Notes under the pieces: model-generated
The model's input: only the letters and a program-made list of their open reading frames with translations
What the model was told of the DNA's origin: nothing
Databases searched by the model: none
Shown here: in pieces, positions 7,479 through 16,314 of the stretch
How positions within the stretch are numbered: the first letter of the stretch is position 1
Layout: each line of letters starts with the position of its first letter
Position numbers and translations under genes: made by a program
From: Lachnospiraceae bacterium
GTDB taxonomy: Bacteria > Bacillota > Clostridia > Lachnospirales > Lachnospiraceae
Length of the DNA: 50,607 nt
Direction of reading: 5' to 3'
NCBI GenBank assembly: GCA_029006155.1
Contig: JAQXGF010000006.1
Coordinates: 1 to 50,607, forward strand

Positions 7479-9041
7479 ATGAAAAAGGATAAGATAAAAA
7501 AGCTAGCAGAACAGATCACGAAAACACTATTTGGCAGGATGTTTCTTGTCGGGCTGGCATTGATTCTTCAGTTTGGCTGGATTTTGCTGACGGTTGTGAC
7601 ATTGGACAATAGATATCCGATTGTGAGCATCCTGATCCAGATCGCCAGTGTGCTGGCTGTGCTCTGGATTGTGAGCAAGGATATCAATCCGGCATACAAG
7701 CTGGCGTGGACGATTCTGATTCTGGCGATGCCGGTAGCCGGGACAGTGATCTATTTCCTGTTTGGAAAATCCCGTCTGGCACGCAGCTTAAACGGACGTT
7801 TCATGGAAGAGTACGCAAATACGGAGCAGCTTCTGAAGGAAGAGCCGCAGACAAGGGAAAAACTGGAAGAGATTAGTACAAATGCGGCTATACAGTCCCG
7901 CTACATCCGGGATCTGGCAGGATTTCCTGCCTATCAGAAGACGCAGACGCGCTACTTTCATGTCGGCGAGGAGCTTTATAAAGAGATGATTGCGCAGCTG
8001 AAAAAGGCGGAGCATTTCATTTTTATGGAGTATTTTATCATCAACGACGGCGAGATGTGGCAGGGAATTCTGGATATTCTGGAGGAAAAGGCGCGGATGG
8101 GACTGGATGTCCGCCTGATTTATGACGATGTGGGATGTGTGAATACACTTCCGGCAGATTTCCGCGTGCGCCTGGAGCGCTGCGGGATCCGCTGTCAGGT
8201 GTTCAATCCATTTATCCCGGTGCTCTCCGTCGTGCTGAATAACAGGGATCACCGGAAGATCACCGTCATTGACGGGCATACGGCCTTTACCGGTGGGATC
8301 AATCTGGCGGACGAGTATATCAACCGGCGGGAACGCTTTGGATACTGGAAGGACACCGGCGTGATCCTGAGAGGCGAAGCGGCATGGAGCTTTACGGTCA
8401 TGTTCCTGCGCATGTGGAGCGTGCTTTCAGGGGAGAAGACCGAATATGAAAAATACCGGCCAAATGTCTGGTGTCAGGAAACGTTTGAAGATGATGGTTT
8501 TGTGCAGCCATACTGCGATACGCCGCTCGACAATGAGACGGTCGGTGAAAATGTCTACCTGAACATTATCAACCGCGCAAAAAAATACGTTTACATTTTT
8601 ACCCCGTATCTGATCTCAGATAATGAGGTCATCACAGCGCTCTGCCTCGCGGCAAAGAGCGGCATCGATGTGCGGATCGTGACGCCTGGTATTCCGGATA
8701 AAAAGATGGTCTTTCTGCTCACGCAGTCCTATTATGGGACGCTGCTACAGGCAGGTGTGCGTATTTTTGAATATAAGCCGGGCTTTTTGCATGCAAAGTC
8801 CTTCGTCTGCGATGACGAGATCGCGACGGTGGGTACGATTAATCTGGATTACCGCAGCCTCTACCTGCATTTTGAGTGCGGCGTCTGGATGTACCGGTCG
8901 GAAGCGGTGCTGCAGATCAAGGAAGATGCGCTCTCTATTTTTGGACAGTGTCGGGAAATTGAGTGGGAGGACTGGGAGAACCGCAGCCTGTGGACCAGGT
9001 TCCGGCAGTCGGTTCTGCGGCTGTTTGCGCCGCTTCTGTAG
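7479..9041 (+). CDS. cls: Cardiolipin synthase (phospholipase D family)
   Basis: Joins phosphatidylglycerol molecules to make cardiolipin at the cytoplasmic membrane. Two N-terminal membrane helices (about residues 18-40 and 45-80, with the PLDc_N pattern) are followed by two phospholipase D domains. Their HKD motifs are HRKITVIDGHTAFTGG (His258) and HAKSFVCDDEIATVGTINLD (His438). Length 520 residues is usual. ATG at 7479 is chosen because GGGGGA lies just upstream and the protein then begins with basic MKKDKIKK before the first helix; an in-frame ATG at 7440 has no good ribosome site. A D,D-carboxypeptidase gene follows 82 bases on. Confidence 0.92.
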   Translation: MKKDKIKKLAEQITKTLFGRMFLVGLALILQFGWILLTVVTLDNRYPIVSILIQIASVLAVLWIVSKDINPAYKLAWTILILAMPVAGTVIYFLFGKSRLARSLNGRFMEEYANTEQLLKEEPQTREKLEEISTNAAIQSRYIRDLAGFPAYQKTQTRYFHVGEELYKEMIAQLKKAEHFIFMEYFIINDGEMWQGILDILEEKARMGLDVRLIYDDVGCVNTLPADFRVRLERCGIRCQVFNPFIPVLSVVLNNRDHRKITVIDGHTAFTGGINLADEYINRRERFGYWKDTGVILRGEAAWSFTVMFLRMWSVLSGEKTEYEKYRPNVWCQETFEDDGFVQPYCDTPLDNETVGENVYLNIINRAKKYVYIFTPYLISDNEVITALCLAAKSGIDVRIVTPGIPDKKMVFLLTQSYYGTLLQAGVRIFEYKPGFLHAKSFVCDDEIATVGTINLDYRSLYLHFECGVWMYRSEAVLQIKEDALSIFGQCREIEWEDWENRSLWTRFRQSVLRLFAPLL

Positions 9042-9123
9042 GAGAATGTCCGGTCCGTACTCTCTGGTCTAACTGGCGTTCCCCGGGCATATATTGTAAA
9101 AAGAGCAGTCCGGAGCGAGTGCT

Positions 9124-10284
9124 ATGAAAAAATGGATGTCCTGCCTGCTGGCAGTGTTGCTGCTGTTTGGCCATGCGACACCGGTGCAGTCTGCAAATGA
9201 AGCGCCTGACCTTCAGACGCCGCACGCCTGCCTGATGGAACTGTCTACCGGAGAGATTTTGTACGAAAAAGCTGCGGATGAACGGCTGCATCCGGCGAGC
9301 GTGACAAAGATCATGACGATTCTGCTGATCTTTGAGGCACTTGCAGACGGGAAGCTGTCATTGGATCAGGAAGTTGTGACGAGCGCACATGCAAAGTCGA
9401 TGGGAGGATCCCAGGTCTTTTTAGAAGAAGGAGAGCGGCAGACGGTCGAGACATTGTTGAAATGCATCATCATCGCGTCCGGGAATGATGCGGCGGTAGC
9501 GATGGCAGAACAGCTCGCGGGGAGCGAGGAAGGGTTCGTTGAGCGGATGAACGCGCGTGCGGCAGAACTCGGCATGGCGAACACCCATTTCGTGGACTGT
9601 TGTGGCCTGACGGATTCGAAAGAGCATTACACCTCAGCAAAAGATGTGGCGCTGATGTCGCGGGAGCTTTTAAGGAAATTCCCGCAGGTCGTGGAATATT
9701 CGGATATCTGGATGGAGGATATCACACATGTCACAGCGAAAGGAAGCAGCCGGTTTACTCTGACGAATACAAATAAGCTGCTGCGGAGTTATGACGGCTG
9801 CGACGGGCTGAAGACCGGGAGCACGAGCTATGCAAAATACTGTCTGAGTGCAACGGCCAGAAAGGATGGGATCCGTCTGATCAGTGTTGTGATGACGGCA
9901 CCGGATTCCAAGACGCGGTTTGCCGAGGCGGGGAAGCTTCTGAATTACGGTTTCTCCCGCTGTTCCATGTATTATGATGAGGAGATGCCGCCACTTTCGC
10001 CAATTGCCGTGCACGGTGGCGTGGAAGAGACCGTCGAGGTCGGCTATCCGGATGAATTTTCCTATCTCTCGACGACAGGGGAGGACTTTTCCGGGATCGA
10101 GCGGAGCATTGAGTGGGAGGAAACGCCGGAGGCTCCGTTTGATGCCGGCACGCAGGTAGGGACGCTCATCTATACGCTCGGAGAAAAAGAGATCGGGCGG
10201 ATGCCGATCGTGACGAAGACCGGGGCCGAAAAAGCGGGATATCTCATCTGGCTGGCACGGAGCTGGGAAAAGCTGTGCGTATAG
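9124..10284 (+). CDS. D-alanyl-D-alanine carboxypeptidase (S11 family, DacF/DacA-like)
   Basis: Penicillin-binding protein that trims the terminal D-Ala from peptidoglycan stem peptides outside the membrane. Signal peptide MKKWMSCLLAVLLLFGHATPVQSA is clear. The three penicilloyl-enzyme motifs are present: SVTK with Ser59 as nucleophile, SGND, and KTGST. A beta-rich C-terminal domain follows. The last residues (AGYLIWLARSWEKLCV) form a hydrophobic-amphipathic tail that could anchor it. Length 386. A second, diverged S11 enzyme is encoded at 12641, after scpAB. Confidence 0.93.
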   Translation: MKKWMSCLLAVLLLFGHATPVQSANEAPDLQTPHACLMELSTGEILYEKAADERLHPASVTKIMTILLIFEALADGKLSLDQEVVTSAHAKSMGGSQVFLEEGERQTVETLLKCIIIASGNDAAVAMAEQLAGSEEGFVERMNARAAELGMANTHFVDCCGLTDSKEHYTSAKDVALMSRELLRKFPQVVEYSDIWMEDITHVTAKGSSRFTLTNTNKLLRSYDGCDGLKTGSTSYAKYCLSATARKDGIRLISVVMTAPDSKTRFAEAGKLLNYGFSRCSMYYDEEMPPLSPIAVHGGVEETVEVGYPDEFSYLSTTGEDFSGIERSIEWEETPEAPFDAGTQVGTLIYTLGEKEIGRMPIVTKTGAEKAGYLIWLARSWEKLCV

Positions 10285-10295
10285 CGAAATTCATT

Positions 10296-10324
10296 TTGAC
10301 CCAAACATCCAAATATGGTACAAT
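10296..10324 (+). promoter_or_regulatory. Promoter of the phosphoesterase-scpA-scpB-dac unit
   Basis: TTGACC (10296-10301), 17-base spacer, TACAAT (10319-10324) preceded by TGG. It lies directly after the first carboxypeptidase gene. Confidence 0.82.
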
Positions 10325-10368
10325 GGAAAAACGGCTATATGGCTGTAATCGTGAAAGGATAAATCAGC

Positions 10369-11172
10369 ATGTCAGATTTTAAAGTGACGCGGTATAAGCT
10401 GCGGACATCGGGGATGGACGTCCGGGGACCGGAGGAGCCGTTTTCGATTGTATTTCTGAGTGATCTTCACAATAAAAGCTATGGAAAAGGAAATGAGCGG
10501 CTGCTGCAGGAGATCCGCAGCCAGGCTCCGGAAGTGGTGCTGGTCGGCGGGGATCTTTTGACGAGCGCCGATCCGCCGCAGATGGATGCGGCGTTAGAGC
10601 TGCTGCGGGAGCTTACAAGATGGTACCCCGTCTATGCGGTAAATGGCAATCATGAGCAGCGCCTGAAGGAGCAGACGGAAAAATATGGTGATGCCTATGA
10701 TCGTTACTCACAGGCGGTCCGGAGCTTTGGCGTGCACCTGCTGGAAAATGCGTCGGAGTATGCGGAGTTTTGCCGGATGCCATTTCGGATCTGGGGCTAT
10801 GAGCTCCCACTTGCTTATTATCGCAGAGGACGGAGCTTTACGTTGATGACGGAGCAGATGACAGAGGCGCTCGGCACCCCGGAGGAGGGGTGCTGTAATG
10901 TGCTGCTGGCACACAATCCGATCTATTTTGACACCTATGCGGCGTGGGGAGCGGACCTGACGCTCTCCGGACATCTGCACGGCGGTATCGTCCGTCTGCC
11001 ACTGCTTGGAGGGGTTATCAGTCCTCAGATGAAGCTGTTTCCGGACTATACCCGCGGGTGCTATACAAGAGAAGCTCACCGCATGATTGTCGGCGCGGGT
11101 CTTGGCAGCCACACGATCCCGATCCGGGTCAACAATCCGCCGGAGCTTGTGGTGATCGACGTTATGAACTGA
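10369..11172 (+). CDS. Metallophosphoesterase (calcineurin-like, YkuE/YaeI type)
   Basis: Binuclear-metal phosphoesterase. Metal-binding motifs occur in the family order: LSDLHN, VGGDLL, NGNHE, LLAHNP and SGHLHGG. At 267 residues it is a single domain. The N-terminus has no hydrophobic anchor, unlike many YkuE proteins, so a cytoplasmic location is likely. The substrate is unknown; relatives act on diverse phospho-esters and cell-wall or lipid precursors. scpA begins 13 bases after the stop codon, indicating one transcript. Confidence 0.85.
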   Translation: MSDFKVTRYKLRTSGMDVRGPEEPFSIVFLSDLHNKSYGKGNERLLQEIRSQAPEVVLVGGDLLTSADPPQMDAALELLRELTRWYPVYAVNGNHEQRLKEQTEKYGDAYDRYSQAVRSFGVHLLENASEYAEFCRMPFRIWGYELPLAYYRRGRSFTLMTEQMTEALGTPEEGCCNVLLAHNPIYFDTYAAWGADLTLSGHLHGGIVRLPLLGGVISPQMKLFPDYTRGCYTREAHRMIVGAGLGSHTIPIRVNNPPELVVIDVMN

Positions 11173-11185
11173 AAGAGGAGGCATT

Positions 11186-11974
11186 ATGGGAATTCCCGTA
11201 AAGCTTGAAGCGTTTGAGGGGCCGCTGGATCTGCTGCTCCATCTGATTGAGAAAAACAAAGTGAATATCTATGATATCCCGATTGTCGAGATCACGGATC
11301 AGTATATGGAGTACATTCATCAGCTGCCGTCGGAAGATCTGGATGTCATGAGCGAATTCCTCGTCATGGCGGCGACGCTTCTGGATATCAAGTCGAAGAT
11401 GCTGCTTCCGCCGGAGGTCAACGAGGAGGGCGAAGAGCTGGATCCGCGCGAGGAGCTCGTGCAGAAGCTGCTCGAGTATAAAATGTACAAGTATATGTCC
11501 TATGAGCTGAAGGACCGGGAAAATGATGCCGCTTTTTATTTTTATAAAGATCCGACGATCCCGGATGAAGTAAAAGCATACCGGCCGCCGGTCTCGATCG
11601 AGGATCTGCTCGGAGATATGACGCTGGCAAAATTGCATGCGATTTTCCGTGATATCGTGAAGCGGCAGGAGAACCGGATGGATCCGGTGCGCAGCAAGTT
11701 TGGCAATCTGAAAAAAGAGGAGATCGACTTAAGCGGTACAATGCGGTTTGTGCAGAAGTATATGCGCAAGCGGAAAAGCTGTATGTTCAGTGAGATTCTC
11801 TCGCTTCGTCCGGGAAAGCTGTACAAGATCGTCACGTTCCTGACACTTCTGCAGCTGATGAAGGAAGGAAAGGTCGAAGTCGCGCAGGAAGAGACCTTTG
11901 CGGATATACAGATCGACTGGACTGGTCCGGAGGAGGATGAGGAAGCGCTGGATCTGGCGCAGGATTATGACTAA
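11186..11974 (+). CDS. scpA: Segregation and condensation protein A
   Basis: Kleisin subunit of the Smc-ScpA-ScpB condensin that organises and segregates the chromosome. N-terminal signature FEGPLDLLLHLIEKNKVNIYDIPI is diagnostic; the middle is charged and helical, and the C-terminal winged helix (KLYKIVTFLTLLQLMKEGKV) would bind Smc. Length 262 is normal. It is preceded by an AGAGGAGG site and followed 11 bases later by scpB, the standard pair. Confidence 0.96.
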   Translation: MGIPVKLEAFEGPLDLLLHLIEKNKVNIYDIPIVEITDQYMEYIHQLPSEDLDVMSEFLVMAATLLDIKSKMLLPPEVNEEGEELDPREELVQKLLEYKMYKYMSYELKDRENDAAFYFYKDPTIPDEVKAYRPPVSIEDLLGDMTLAKLHAIFRDIVKRQENRMDPVRSKFGNLKKEEIDLSGTMRFVQKYMRKRKSCMFSEILSLRPGKLYKIVTFLTLLQLMKEGKVEVAQEETFADIQIDWTGPEEDEEALDLAQDYD

Positions 11975-11985
11975 GGAGAACTACG

Positions 11986-12561
11986 GTGGAGATAAAACAG
12001 GCGGAAGCGGCAATTGAAGCGATTTTATTTGCTATGGGAGATTCTGTAGAGCTGGAGAAGATCGCAAAGGCGATCCAGCAGGATGCGGAGACGACGAGAA
12101 AACTCATCGGACATATGATGGATAGCTATCGGAAAAAGGACCGTGGCATCCAGATCATGGAGCTCGACGGGGCCTACCAGCTCTGCACGAAGCAGGAGCT
12201 GTATCCGTATCTGATCCGGGTGGCGAAGCAGCCGAAGAAGCTGGCACTGACCGATGTGGTGATGGAGACGCTGTCGATCATTGCCTATAAGCAGCCGATC
12301 ACGAAGCTGGAGATCGAGAAAATCCGCGGCGTCAAGTGCGACCACGCGGTAAATAAGCTCGTGGAGTATAATCTGGTCAAAGAGCTGGGACGGCTCGATG
12401 CGCCTGGACGTCCGCTCCTTTTTGGGACGACCGAGGACTTCCTGCGGCATTTTGGCCTGCACTCCCTCGAAGATCTTCCGTCACTGAATCCGGTACAGAT
12501 CGAGGACTTCAAGGCCGAGGCCGAGGAAGAAGTGCAGATGAAGATGGATGTGGAAGTGTAA
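11986..12561 (+). CDS. scpB: Segregation and condensation protein B
   Basis: Winged-helix partner of ScpA in the Smc condensin. The family core is present: EAILFAMGDSVELEKIA, then LALTDVVMETLSIIAYKQPI and IRGVKCDHAVNKLVEYNLV, GRLDAPGRPLLFGTTEDFLRH. Length 191. It uses a GTG start at 11986 with AAGGAG about nine bases upstream. The acidic C-terminal tail (EAEEEVQMKMDVEV) is of no obvious function. Confidence 0.95.
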   Translation: MEIKQAEAAIEAILFAMGDSVELEKIAKAIQQDAETTRKLIGHMMDSYRKKDRGIQIMELDGAYQLCTKQELYPYLIRVAKQPKKLALTDVVMETLSIIAYKQPITKLEIEKIRGVKCDHAVNKLVEYNLVKELGRLDAPGRPLLFGTTEDFLRHFGLHSLEDLPSLNPVQIEDFKAEAEEEVQMKMDVEV

Positions 12562-12640
12562 AGAGTGCTACATGGCAGAAGACCTTCATAATAATATACA
12601 GGTGCGCAAATGGCAGTTCTGTATCTATGGAGGGATAAAC

Positions 12641-13822
12641 ATGTTTGAAAAATTAAAAAGACAGGGATGTATAGGGCTGTGTCTGTTCCTTTTGTTTGCC
12701 GGATGGATTCCGGTGCGGGCAGAAGAGGACACAGCCTTTTCTCTTCACGCCCGCAGCGCCGTTTTGATGGATGGCGACAGCGGGCGTATTCTTTATGGAA
12801 AAGAAGCGGATACCCCACTGGCGATGGCGAGCACGACCAAAATCATGACCTGCATCCTGGCATTGGAGCTGGGAGAAGAGGGGCAGATCTGCACCGCCTC
12901 GGCCAATGCTACTTCGCAGCCTCAGGTAAAGCTTGGGATGCGGGAAGGCGAGCAATTTTACCTGCGCGACCTGCTTTATTCTCTGATGCTGGAATCCCAC
13001 AACGATACCGCGGTGTGTATCGCGGAGTCTGTAGCCGGATCAGTGGAAACGTTTGCCGGCAAAATGAATGAAAAAGCGGCAGCGGTCGGATGTGAAAACA
13101 CCTGTTTTCTGACACCAAACGGGCTCGATGCGGGGGAAGAACGTGGAACCTGGCATCACACGACAGCAGCGGACCTGGCAAACATTCTGCGCTACTGTAT
13201 TACGGAATCGCCAAAGGCAGAGTCCTTCCTTGCAGTGACGCAGGCCGCCAGCTATTCTTTTTCTAATATAGAAAAGACAGCCCATTACGACTGCGCAAAT
13301 CACAATGCATTCCTGACGATGATGGACGGGGCGCTGACCGGGAAGACAGGATTTACAGCGAAAGCAGGCTACTGCTATGTCGGGGCTCTGCGGGATGGAG
13401 AACGGCTGTACATCGTATCCCTGCTCGCCTGTGGCTGGCCGGGACACAGGAGCTGGAAGTGGTCGGATACGCGGCGGCTGATGGACTATGGGCTTGACTC
13501 CTTTCAAAAGAGAACCATCGAAGATGAGAGCTTTGCGGACCGGCTCCTTCCGGTCGAAGGCGGGCAGGCAGATTCAGTGCCGGTGCGCGCGGATACCGGG
13601 ACATTTACCGTTCTGATGCGCGATACGGAGCAGGTGGGGCGGCAGGTATTTTTAGACACGCCGCTTACAGCACCGGTAAAGGCAGGCGAGCAGGTCGGCA
13701 GTGTGCGCTATTGTCTGGACGGCGAGGAGATCGCAGTAAGCCCGATCCGGGCGGCAGCGGATGTGGAAGCAGCGGATGCGGATTGGCATATTGGGAAAAT
13801 TTTGAAATGGTTCTTTCTGTAA
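12641..13822 (+). CDS. D-alanyl-D-alanine carboxypeptidase (S11 family), second copy
   Basis: Extracytoplasmic peptidoglycan D,D-carboxypeptidase. Signal peptide is MFEKLKRQGCIGLCLFLLFA followed by GWIPVRAEE. Catalytic motifs are STTK (Ser64), SHND and GKTGFT. The C-terminus ends in an amphipathic stretch ADWHIGKILKWFFL, a typical membrane-surface anchor of DacA/DacF proteins. ATG at 12641 is chosen because GGAGGG sits eight bases upstream and the signal peptide then starts correctly; in-frame upstream starts at 12572 and 12548 would bury it. Clearly diverged from the first S11 gene at 9124. Confidence 0.92.
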   Translation: MFEKLKRQGCIGLCLFLLFAGWIPVRAEEDTAFSLHARSAVLMDGDSGRILYGKEADTPLAMASTTKIMTCILALELGEEGQICTASANATSQPQVKLGMREGEQFYLRDLLYSLMLESHNDTAVCIAESVAGSVETFAGKMNEKAAAVGCENTCFLTPNGLDAGEERGTWHHTTAADLANILRYCITESPKAESFLAVTQAASYSFSNIEKTAHYDCANHNAFLTMMDGALTGKTGFTAKAGYCYVGALRDGERLYIVSLLACGWPGHRSWKWSDTRRLMDYGLDSFQKRTIEDESFADRLLPVEGGQADSVPVRADTGTFTVLMRDTEQVGRQVFLDTPLTAPVKAGEQVGSVRYCLDGEEIAVSPIRAAADVEAADADWHIGKILKWFFL

Positions 13823-13872
13823 AAAGTTGCATGTTTATGCGTCGGAGAATGAGAATTAATTACCAAAAATGC

Positions 13873-13901
13873 TTGCAATTTTTTGGCAAACAATGTAGTA
13901 T
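13873..13901 (+). promoter_or_regulatory. Likely promoter of the biotin carboxyltransferase/decarboxylase operon
   Basis: TTGCAA (13873-13878), 17-base spacer, TAGTAT (13896-13901). An overlapping TATAGT lies at 13902. A vegetative promoter in this AT-rich stretch is plausible, but the exact boxes are uncertain. Confidence 0.5.
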
Positions 13902-13957
13902 TATAGTCGGCAGAAATTGGAAAAACTTTTTAAAATAGAACATGGAGGGCTGATAGA

Positions 13958-15394
13958 ATGAGTAATACAGCACAAAGCTTGGCAAGCACAAGAATTGCTT
14001 CTTTGCTTGATGAGAACAGTTTTGTTGAAATCGGTGGATATGTAACTGCCAGAAGCACTGATTTCAACATGCAGCAGACAGAGACACCGGGAGACGGCGT
14101 AGTGACCGGATACGGTGTGATCGACGGACACCTGGTATATGTTTACAGCCAGGACGCTTCCGTACTGGGCGGTACCATCGGAGAGATGCACGCAAAGAAG
14201 ATTGCAGGTCTGTATGACATGGCAATGAAAGTGGGTGCTCCGGTGATCGGACTGCTCGACTGCGCGGGCCTGAGACTTCAGGAGTCTACCGATGCACTGA
14301 GCGCATTTGGTGAGATTTATCTGAAGCAGACAATGGCATCCGGCGTTATTCCGCAGATTACTGCCATCTTCGGAAGATGCGGCGGCGGACTTGCCCTTGT
14401 ACCGGCACTGACTGATTTTACATTCATGGAAGGCAAGAAGGCTGAGCTTTTTGTAAACTCTCCGAATGCACTTGACGGAAACAGCAAGGACAAATGTGAC
14501 ACCGCATCCGCAGCATTCCAGAGCGAAGAGACCGGTCTGGTGGATTTCACCGGCACAGAGGATGAGATCATGGCAGGTATCCGTGAGCTCGTTTCCATGC
14601 TTCCGGCGAACAACGAGGATGATATGTCTTATGAGGAGTGCACCGATGACCTGAACCGCGTATGTACAGATCTTGCGAATGCAGCGGGCGATCCGGCGAT
14701 CCTTCTTTCCAATATCGCAGATGATAACAACTTTGTAGAAGTAAAGGCTGCTTATGCAAAGGATATGGTTGTTGGCTTCCTTCGCCTGAATGGCACGACC
14801 GTCGGCGCAGTAGCGAACCGTACAGAACTGTATGGTGAGGACGGACAGGTAGCAGAGAGCTTTGACTCTGTTCTGAGTGCAAGAGGTGCAGAGAAGGCAG
14901 CTGCTTTCGTAGAATTCTGCGACGCATTTGAGATTCCGGTTGTTTCCTTTACGAACGTAGCAGGCTTCAAGGCATGCAAGTGCTCTGAAAAGCGTATCGC
15001 AAAGGCAGCCGCAAAGCTGACTTACGCATTTGCAAATGCGACCGTTCCGAAGGTAAATGTCATCACTGGTAAGGCATTCGGCAGCGCATACGTTGCAATG
15101 AACAGCAAGTCCATCGGGGCAGATATGACGTTCGCATGGGAAAATGCACAGATCGGTATGATGGATGCACAGCTTGCAGCCAAGATCATGTACGATGGCG
15201 CTGATATGCAGACCATCAACGAGAAGGCAGCAGAGTATGCGACCCTTCAGTCCAGCTCTATGGCAGCAGCAAAGAGAGGATATGTAGATAACATTATCGC
15301 AGCAGAGGACACCAGAAAGTATGTCATCGGCGCATTTGAGATGTTATTCACAAAGAGAGATGATCGCCCGTCCAAAAAGCACGGAACCGTCTAA
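13958..15394 (+). CDS. Divergent acyl-CoA carboxyltransferase subunit (MmdA/PccB/transcarboxylase-12S family)
   Basis: Carboxyltransferase of the crotonase-like fold that moves CO2 between an acyl-CoA and carboxybiotin. Two homologous halves are visible: QDASVLGGTIGEMHAKKIAGLYD and ASGVIPQITAIFGRCGGG in the first; VPKVNVITGKAFGSAYVAM and GADMTFAWENAQIGMMDAQ in the second. At 478 residues it is somewhat short. The usual second-half loop (PGFxPGxxQExxGIIxHGAK) is replaced by VAGFKACKCSEKRIAKAAAK, and the usual GGAY oxyanion motif reads GSAY. The substrate may therefore not be methylmalonyl-CoA. First gene of an operon with a gamma subunit, biotin carrier, beta subunit and a pyruvate-type carboxyltransferase. 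Confidence 0.85.
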   Translation: MSNTAQSLASTRIASLLDENSFVEIGGYVTARSTDFNMQQTETPGDGVVTGYGVIDGHLVYVYSQDASVLGGTIGEMHAKKIAGLYDMAMKVGAPVIGLLDCAGLRLQESTDALSAFGEIYLKQTMASGVIPQITAIFGRCGGGLALVPALTDFTFMEGKKAELFVNSPNALDGNSKDKCDTASAAFQSEETGLVDFTGTEDEIMAGIRELVSMLPANNEDDMSYEECTDDLNRVCTDLANAAGDPAILLSNIADDNNFVEVKAAYAKDMVVGFLRLNGTTVGAVANRTELYGEDGQVAESFDSVLSARGAEKAAAFVEFCDAFEIPVVSFTNVAGFKACKCSEKRIAKAAAKLTYAFANATVPKVNVITGKAFGSAYVAMNSKSIGADMTFAWENAQIGMMDAQLAAKIMYDGADMQTINEKAAEYATLQSSSMAAAKRGYVDNIIAAEDTRKYVIGAFEMLFTKRDDRPSKKHGTV

Positions 15395-15408
15395 GCGAGG
15401 TGAATCAC

Positions 15409-16296
15409 ATGAAACGTAGATTAAGCGCAGTACTGCTTGCACTTGGCCTGTCTGTATCCGTTCTTTCCATGGGCGTATATGCGGAGGAAGCGGAGACAAA
15501 GGCGACAGAGCAGGCAACAGAAGCAACGACCGATGCGGCAGCAGAAGAGATCAAAGAGCTGGAGTCGGATGCGGCAGAGGTAGAGTCTGAAGTGGCAGAG
15601 GCGGAGTCTGAGGTCGCTGAGACAGAAGCCCTTTCTCAGGAAGAGCAGCTGAAGCAGGCAATGGCTCAGTACCTGACAGAGATCGCAGGCTACACAGATG
15701 AGCAGCTCGAGCAGATGAAGGCGAGTGACAATGCGTCGACCGCCCTGATCGCTGCCAACTGGAGTTCTGTAAAAGAAGAGCTTGGTAATTTTGTCGAGAT
15801 CGAGAGCGTGGAGAGCGGACTTTCCGAGGATGGCTACACGATGACGATCACCTGCAAGGCAAAATATGACAAGCTGGATGACAATACCGACGTCACCGTT
15901 GTTTATGAAGCAAACCAGAAGGATCAGAGCGTATCCTTCAGCTGGGAGATCGACTACCCGATGAGCAAGCTGATCGAGCGTGCGGCTTTGAATACCGTTA
16001 TGGGTCTTGGTATCGTATTCGTGACCCTGCTGTTTTTGAGCTGGCTGATCGGAAAGCTCCACATCATTCCGGATATGATCGAGAAGAAGGCAAAAGAGAA
16101 TGAGCCGGTCGCTCCGGCAGCTCCGGTCACCTTTGCAGCTCCGGAAGTGGAGGAAGAGGAGGAAGACCTCACGGATGACCTTGAGCTGGTAGCGGTTATC
16201 ACCGCTGCGATCGCGGCATCTGAGAATACATCCAGCGATGGATTTGTAGTTCGTTCCATTAAAAAGGCAAATAAAAGAAACTGGCAGAGAGCCTAA
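15409..16296 (+). CDS. Membrane decarboxylase gamma subunit (OadG-like) with N-terminal extracytoplasmic extension
   Basis: Small organising subunit of membrane biotin decarboxylases, here enlarged. Order: signal peptide (MKRRLSAVLLALGLSVSVLS), an acidic Ala/Glu-rich linker with near repeats (EVESEVAEAESEVAETE), an extracytoplasmic domain of about 110 residues, one membrane helix (TVMGLGIVFVTLLFLSWLIG), a Pro/Ala/Glu-rich cytoplasmic hinge, then the OadG-type end LVAVITAAIAAS...GFVVRSIKK. Ordinary OadG proteins are about a third of this length. GCGAGG sits eight bases before ATG 15409; an in-frame GTG at 15400 overlaps that site. The external domain is not one I can name. Confidence 0.82.
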   Translation: MKRRLSAVLLALGLSVSVLSMGVYAEEAETKATEQATEATTDAAAEEIKELESDAAEVESEVAEAESEVAETEALSQEEQLKQAMAQYLTEIAGYTDEQLEQMKASDNASTALIAANWSSVKEELGNFVEIESVESGLSEDGYTMTITCKAKYDKLDDNTDVTVVYEANQKDQSVSFSWEIDYPMSKLIERAALNTVMGLGIVFVTLLFLSWLIGKLHIIPDMIEKKAKENEPVAPAAPVTFAAPEVEEEEEDLTDDLELVAVITAAIAASENTSSDGFVVRSIKKANKRNWQRA

Positions 16297-16314
16297 GTAC
16301 AGGAGGAAATCAAA

